Shown: positions 5,899 to 8,569 of the stretch, in pieces | How the letters are laid out: each line of letters starts with the position of its first letter | How positions within the stretch are numbered: position 1 is the stretch's first letter | Origin: Caldifarciminota bacterium | GTDB taxonomy: Bacteria; Hydrothermota; Hydrothermia; B15-G9; WFZT01 | Length of the DNA stretch: 8,569 nucleotides | NCBI GenBank assembly: GCA_026991055.1 | Contig: JALXCE010000040.1 | Span: forward strand, 1 to 8,569 | Reading direction: 5' to 3' | Program-made: the position numbers and the translations under genes | Notes under the pieces: generated by a model | What the model was told of the DNA's origin: nothing | What the model saw: only the letters and a program-made list of their open reading frames with translations | The model's database searches: none

Positions 5899-6993
5899 TC
5901 AGTCAAGCTTTATGGGCATCAGGAGATAGAGCAACTCCTCTCCCTCTTCAAAGCCCACAGGCTCAATCTTTATGGCCGTTGAAGCATTGTAGATACTTAT
6001 CTTGACCTGCTCTGAATCCAACTTTCTTATAATTTCAAGAAGATACTGCACATTGAAGGCAAGCTCCATAGGCTCACCGGTAAATTCTGCAGGTACAGTT
6101 TCTTCACCCTCACCGACATCTGGTGAAGAAGCTTTCATCCTTAGACCCTGAGGAGAGAAATAAATATTCAAAAGATAAGTTGGGCCTGAGGTAAAAAGAG
6201 ACAGTCTTTTCAGGGTGCTCAGGAGTTCATCTCTTGGCAAAACCGCCACATTATCAGATTCTCCTGGAATAATGTCATCATAAGGAGGATATGGGCCCTC
6301 AATCTGCCTCGTAATCAAAAAGGAATCTTTGAAAAACAGGCCCATTGAGTCCTTTGAAAATCTGATATTTGCTGTCTCTTCGTCTTTGGACTTCAAGTAT
6401 TCAAAGGTATGTCTTGGGACTATTGCCTGTGTCTGAATATTGAGATCAATGGACTTCTTCCAGAGACCGAGTTTGTGAGAATCAGTGGCGACAAGCCGAA
6501 CTTCATTTTCCCTCAAGTCGAGCAGTATACCTGTAAGGAAAGCTCTTGCATCCTCTCTTGCGGCGCAGAAAGAAACATAGTTACTTCCTCGGATCAAAGC
6601 TTCAGTTGGAAGAGTTATGCCATCATCACCTTCAAAGGTTTTAAACGTAGGGAAATCTTCAGGGTCCAGCCCGGCGAGTGTGAACACACCCTTTTCCGTG
6701 CTCATTCTCGTCGCACCTGAGGTGTGCTCGAAAGTGATCGTCATCGGTGGTAAGGTTTGAACCATGTTCAAAATAAGCTTACCGGGAAGGGTAAAAGCAC
6801 CATCCTCGGCATCGAATACGGGAAGCCAGCTTCTGATTGAGAAATCAAGATTCGTGGCGGAGAGATACAGTGTGCTGTCTTTTACCTCAAAAAGGATGTT
6901 ATTGAGAATTGGCAGTGTGGTTCTGAGAGGCAGTGCTTTGGCGACTTCTGTCAAAGCTCTCTCAAAAAGCATTTTGTCCACGACAAATTTCAT
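5899..6993 (-). CDS. dnaN: DNA polymerase III beta subunit (sliding clamp)
   Basis: A 364-residue protein; the beta clamp forms a ring-shaped dimer around DNA and tethers the replicative polymerase and other proteins. It starts MKFVVDKMLFERALTEVAKA and ends YLLMPIKLD, close to the usual clamp termini, and the length matches the three-domain family. Internal marks include PILNNILFEVKD, LVATDSHKLGLWKK (typical ATDxHRL motif in the middle domain) and FNVQYLLEIIRKL. An in-frame GTG at 7008 would add five residues (MEEFD), but that GTG is part of the Shine-Dalgarno GGAGGA (7001-7006), which lies 7 nt from the ATG at 6993, so 6993 is the start. The gene lies downstream of dnaA on the same strand with a 120-bp gap lacking a terminator, so at least part of its expression should come from the dnaA transcript. 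A strong terminator follows. Confidence 0.98.
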   Translation of the reverse strand: MKFVVDKMLFERALTEVAKALPLRTTLPILNNILFEVKDSTLYLSATNLDFSIRSWLPVFDAEDGAFTLPGKLILNMVQTLPPMTITFEHTSGATRMSTEKGVFTLAGLDPEDFPTFKTFEGDDGITLPTEALIRGSNYVSFCAAREDARAFLTGILLDLRENEVRLVATDSHKLGLWKKSIDLNIQTQAIVPRHTFEYLKSKDEETANIRFSKDSMGLFFKDSFLITRQIEGPYPPYDDIIPGESDNVAVLPRDELLSTLKRLSLFTSGPTYLLNIYFSPQGLRMKASSPDVGEGEETVPAEFTGEPMELAFNVQYLLEIIRKLDSEQVKISIYNASTAIKIEPVGFEEGEELLYLLMPIKLD

Positions 6994-7113
6994 ATCAAAT
7001 TCCTCCACAATAGTCTTTTAAAAATAAACTTGAAGTTGTAGTAATAGGCTGTTGAGAAATTGGAAATGTCCTTTTGGTACTCTGACTTATCGCGTGTGGA
7101 AATCCTGTGAAAT
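6994..7113 (-). promoter_or_regulatory. dnaA-dnaN spacer with DnaA-box-like sites and a TAG/TAA trinucleotide run
   Basis: Read on the minus strand, the dnaA stop is followed by ATTTCCACA (7103-7095, one mismatch to TTWTNCACA), preceded by a weaker AATTTCACA (7114-7106), then CGCG and an increasingly AT-rich stretch ending at the dnaN ribosome binding site. The plus strand has TAGTAATAG at 7039-7047. Box, GC clamp and TAG-type trinucleotides are the parts of the basal unwinding system described for B. subtilis, whose unwinding site also lies between dnaA and dnaN. Box match and spacing are imperfect, so this is only a candidate. Confidence 0.3.
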
Positions 7114-8466
7114 TCATTTCTCACCAAACAGGAGATCCATCACTGTGTTTATGTTTTCCTTGAATTCCGGGTCTGTGTAAAACAGGAATTTGCCCTGCTC
7201 AAAGCTGTGGATAATTGTCGAGTGATCTCTTCCTCCGAGTGCACGTCCGAGTTTTTTGTATGGAACATTGAGTTTTACCCTGGCAACGTAAACGAGTGCG
7301 TGTCTCGCCCGCATGACAGCTGCTTTTCTTGTTTTTCCAACGATTAATTCCTTTGGTACATTGAATACGTCTGAGACCACTTTCAGTAATTCATCTATCT
7401 CAACAATGCTTTCATCGTTGTTAAAAGTCTTCAAGAGATCCACGAGAAAGTGACGTGTGATCTCGCGATTGTCAAACTCCTGCTTTGCCTTTAGAGCATT
7501 TATGATGCCTTCGAGGTCTCTGATGCTTTTAATGGGCTTGTAAGCAATATAGTCCACATGCTCTTCTCTGAGCAGGATATTTTCCTTTTCAATCCGTTCC
7601 TTAATGTATTTTTTTCTGAGCTCAAAGTCTACGGGCTTTATCTCGGCAACAAGACCTGACCTCATCCTTGTTCTGATTCTGTCGTCAAGGGAATCAATCT
7701 CCTCTGGACTTCTATCAGCTGCCATGACCACCTGTTTGTTGGACCTCATAAGTGAATCTATGGTGTGAAATATCTCCTCCTGAATCATCGGCTTTGAGTT
7801 TAAAAACTGGATTTCATCAATCAAAAGTATGTCAATGTCTCGAATCTGGGCTTTGAATTTGATCATAGTCTTGGTTTTTATAGCATTTATCATCTTGTTG
7901 AGGAATTCCTCGGCGGTCAGGTAAAGGATTTTGTAATCGGTTCGGGAATTGACCACGATGTAATTTCCAATTGCATGCAGTAAGTGGGTTTTACCGACAC
8001 CTGAAGGGCCATAGATGTAAAGAGGATTAAACTTTCTCACAGGATTTTTAGCTACCTCAAGGGAGCTTTTGTAAGCGAACTCGTTTGGAGGTCCCACAAC
8101 GAAGTTATTAAAGGTCAGGTGCTTCAGGAGTCTGAACTTTTTGAACTTATCGCCGGAGACGGGGTTCTCGTTGTTTTTATCAGACATAATTTCTTCACCT
8201 TCCTGGAGAGTGAAGTTTACAGAAACTTTATCATCACTAACAAGCTCCACAGCCTTCTTTACTTTGTCAAGGTAATGATGCTCCACCCATTCTATGTAAA
8301 ATTCATTGGGCGCCCCCAGATATAGGGTATCATCCATCAAGCCAAGGGGCTGGAGATCTGAGAACCAGGCCCTGAAAGCCTTGTCCCCAACTAATTCTTT
8401 TAGTATTTTTGAGGCATTTTGCCAGATTTCAGTAGCTCTATCCAGCTCACTTAAACTTCTTGTCAT
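7114..8466 (-). CDS. dnaA: Chromosomal replication initiator DnaA
   Basis: A 450-residue AAA+ protein that binds DnaA boxes and opens the replication origin. Domain I (about 1-85) includes FRAWFSDLQPLGLMDDTLYL; domain II is a short acidic/polar linker (about 88-110). Domain III holds Walker A GPSGVGKT (153-160), Walker B ILLIDEIQF (213-221), the sensor-1 region QVVMAADRSPEEI and DDRIRTRMRSGL (261-272), with the Arg residues usual for this motif. Domain IV has a helix-turn-helix and the DnaA signature GGRDHSTIIHS (411-421) for DNA binding. The start ATG follows an AGGAGGT (8480-8474) with 7 nt spacing. Length and order of domains are standard. It is transcribed toward dnaN. DnaA-box matches in its leader suggest autoregulation, as known in other bacteria. 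Confidence 0.99.
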   Translation of the reverse strand: MTRSLSELDRATEIWQNASKILKELVGDKAFRAWFSDLQPLGLMDDTLYLGAPNEFYIEWVEHHYLDKVKKAVELVSDDKVSVNFTLQEGEEIMSDKNNENPVSGDKFKKFRLLKHLTFNNFVVGPPNEFAYKSSLEVAKNPVRKFNPLYIYGPSGVGKTHLLHAIGNYIVVNSRTDYKILYLTAEEFLNKMINAIKTKTMIKFKAQIRDIDILLIDEIQFLNSKPMIQEEIFHTIDSLMRSNKQVVMAADRSPEEIDSLDDRIRTRMRSGLVAEIKPVDFELRKKYIKERIEKENILLREEHVDYIAYKPIKSIRDLEGIINALKAKQEFDNREITRHFLVDLLKTFNNDESIVEIDELLKVVSDVFNVPKELIVGKTRKAAVMRARHALVYVARVKLNVPYKKLGRALGGRDHSTIIHSFEQGKFLFYTDPEFKENINTVMDLLFGEK

Positions 8467-8494
8467 AAACGAAACCTCCTTTTTTCAACATAGG

Positions 8495-8503
8495 TGTGGA
8501 AAA
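8495..8503 (-). promoter_or_regulatory. DnaA box in the dnaA leader (TTTTCCACA)
   Basis: The minus-strand word TTTTCCACA fits the relaxed DnaA-box consensus TTWTNCACA exactly and is one base from TTATCCACA. It lies 29 nt upstream of the dnaA start, near the ribosome binding site, where bound DnaA could repress its own gene. Confidence 0.5.
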
Positions 8504-8530
8504 CCTGATTGAGGGGTCTAACAAAGAATT

Positions 8531-8539
8531 TGTGAAAAA
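8531..8539 (-). promoter_or_regulatory. Second DnaA box upstream of dnaA (TTTTTCACA)
   Basis: A second exact match to TTWTNCACA in the same orientation, 36 bp from the first. The two sites together, in an AT-rich gene-free stretch that runs off the window, suggest the edge of oriC. Further boxes beyond 8569 would settle it. Confidence 0.4.
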
Positions 8540-8569
8540 GCTCAATAAATCATGCATTTCAACCTCCCA

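Noticed and set aside
6409..7021. Plus-strand frames opposite dnaN (6409-6720 and 6764-7021)
   Set aside because: They are antisense to an unmistakable dnaN and have no ribosome binding site or motif.
7206..7214. Perfect consensus DnaA box TGTGGATAA inside dnaA
   Set aside because: It is produced by the codons for the conserved TIIHS part of the DnaA signature motif, so the match is explained by coding; a regulatory role is possible but unsupported.
1..8569. CRISPR array, tRNA, rRNA or insertion sequence
   Set aside because: I saw no regularly spaced direct repeats beyond the TPR coding repeat, no tRNA-like cloverleaf, no rRNA sequence, and no transposase or flanking terminal repeats.

Overview
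The window is bacterial chromosomal DNA that ends at, or very close to, the replication origin region. At the right end are dnaA and dnaN, both on the minus strand. To their left, on the plus strand and converging with them, are a small lipoprotein gene, a MIP18-family gene and murJ. Further left is a plus-strand accessory block of three tightly packed genes: a TPR-repeat protein cut by the window edge, a KAP-family P-loop NTPase and an unrecognised 339-residue protein. A lipobox protein together with MurJ and DnaA/DnaN points to a peptidoglycan-making bacterium, probably with a Gram-negative-type envelope. Nothing here fixes the phylum; the style of the short lipoprotein loosely recalls uncultured lineages such as WOR-3/Hydrothermae, but that is only a guess.

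Layout. 1-2931: accessory block; the gene gaps are 3 and 4 nt, so one mRNA is likely. By hand count its left end is AT-rich (22, 16 and 21 G+C in the first three 60-base lines, against 33 in the line at 3901 and 30 in the line at 6061), which suggests different ancestry. 2909-2957: a 12-bp inverted repeat (11 of 12 matched) at the boundary, followed by a TATAAT box. 2982-5378: lipoprotein, MIP18-like protein and murJ, probably one operon; the MIP18 stop and the murJ start share a base. 5379-5824: about 450 bp without a convincing gene. 5825-5880: a perfect 22-bp stem with a U-tract, the terminator of dnaN. 5899-8466: dnaN and dnaA, read leftward. 8467-8569: dnaA leader with two DnaA-box matches, possibly the edge of oriC.

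How the genes fit together. DnaA opens the origin and DnaN is the sliding clamp; MurJ flips lipid II for cell-wall synthesis; the MIP18-like protein probably serves Fe-S cluster assembly. The TPR-KAP-unknown block is the part most likely to hold something undescribed. A P-loop NTPase of the family that contains the phage-exclusion protein PifA, next to a repeat-protein partner and an unknown helical protein, fits a defence or stress-signalling module. No effector domain is visible in the window, and the N-terminus of the TPR protein lies outside it, so that role is inference.
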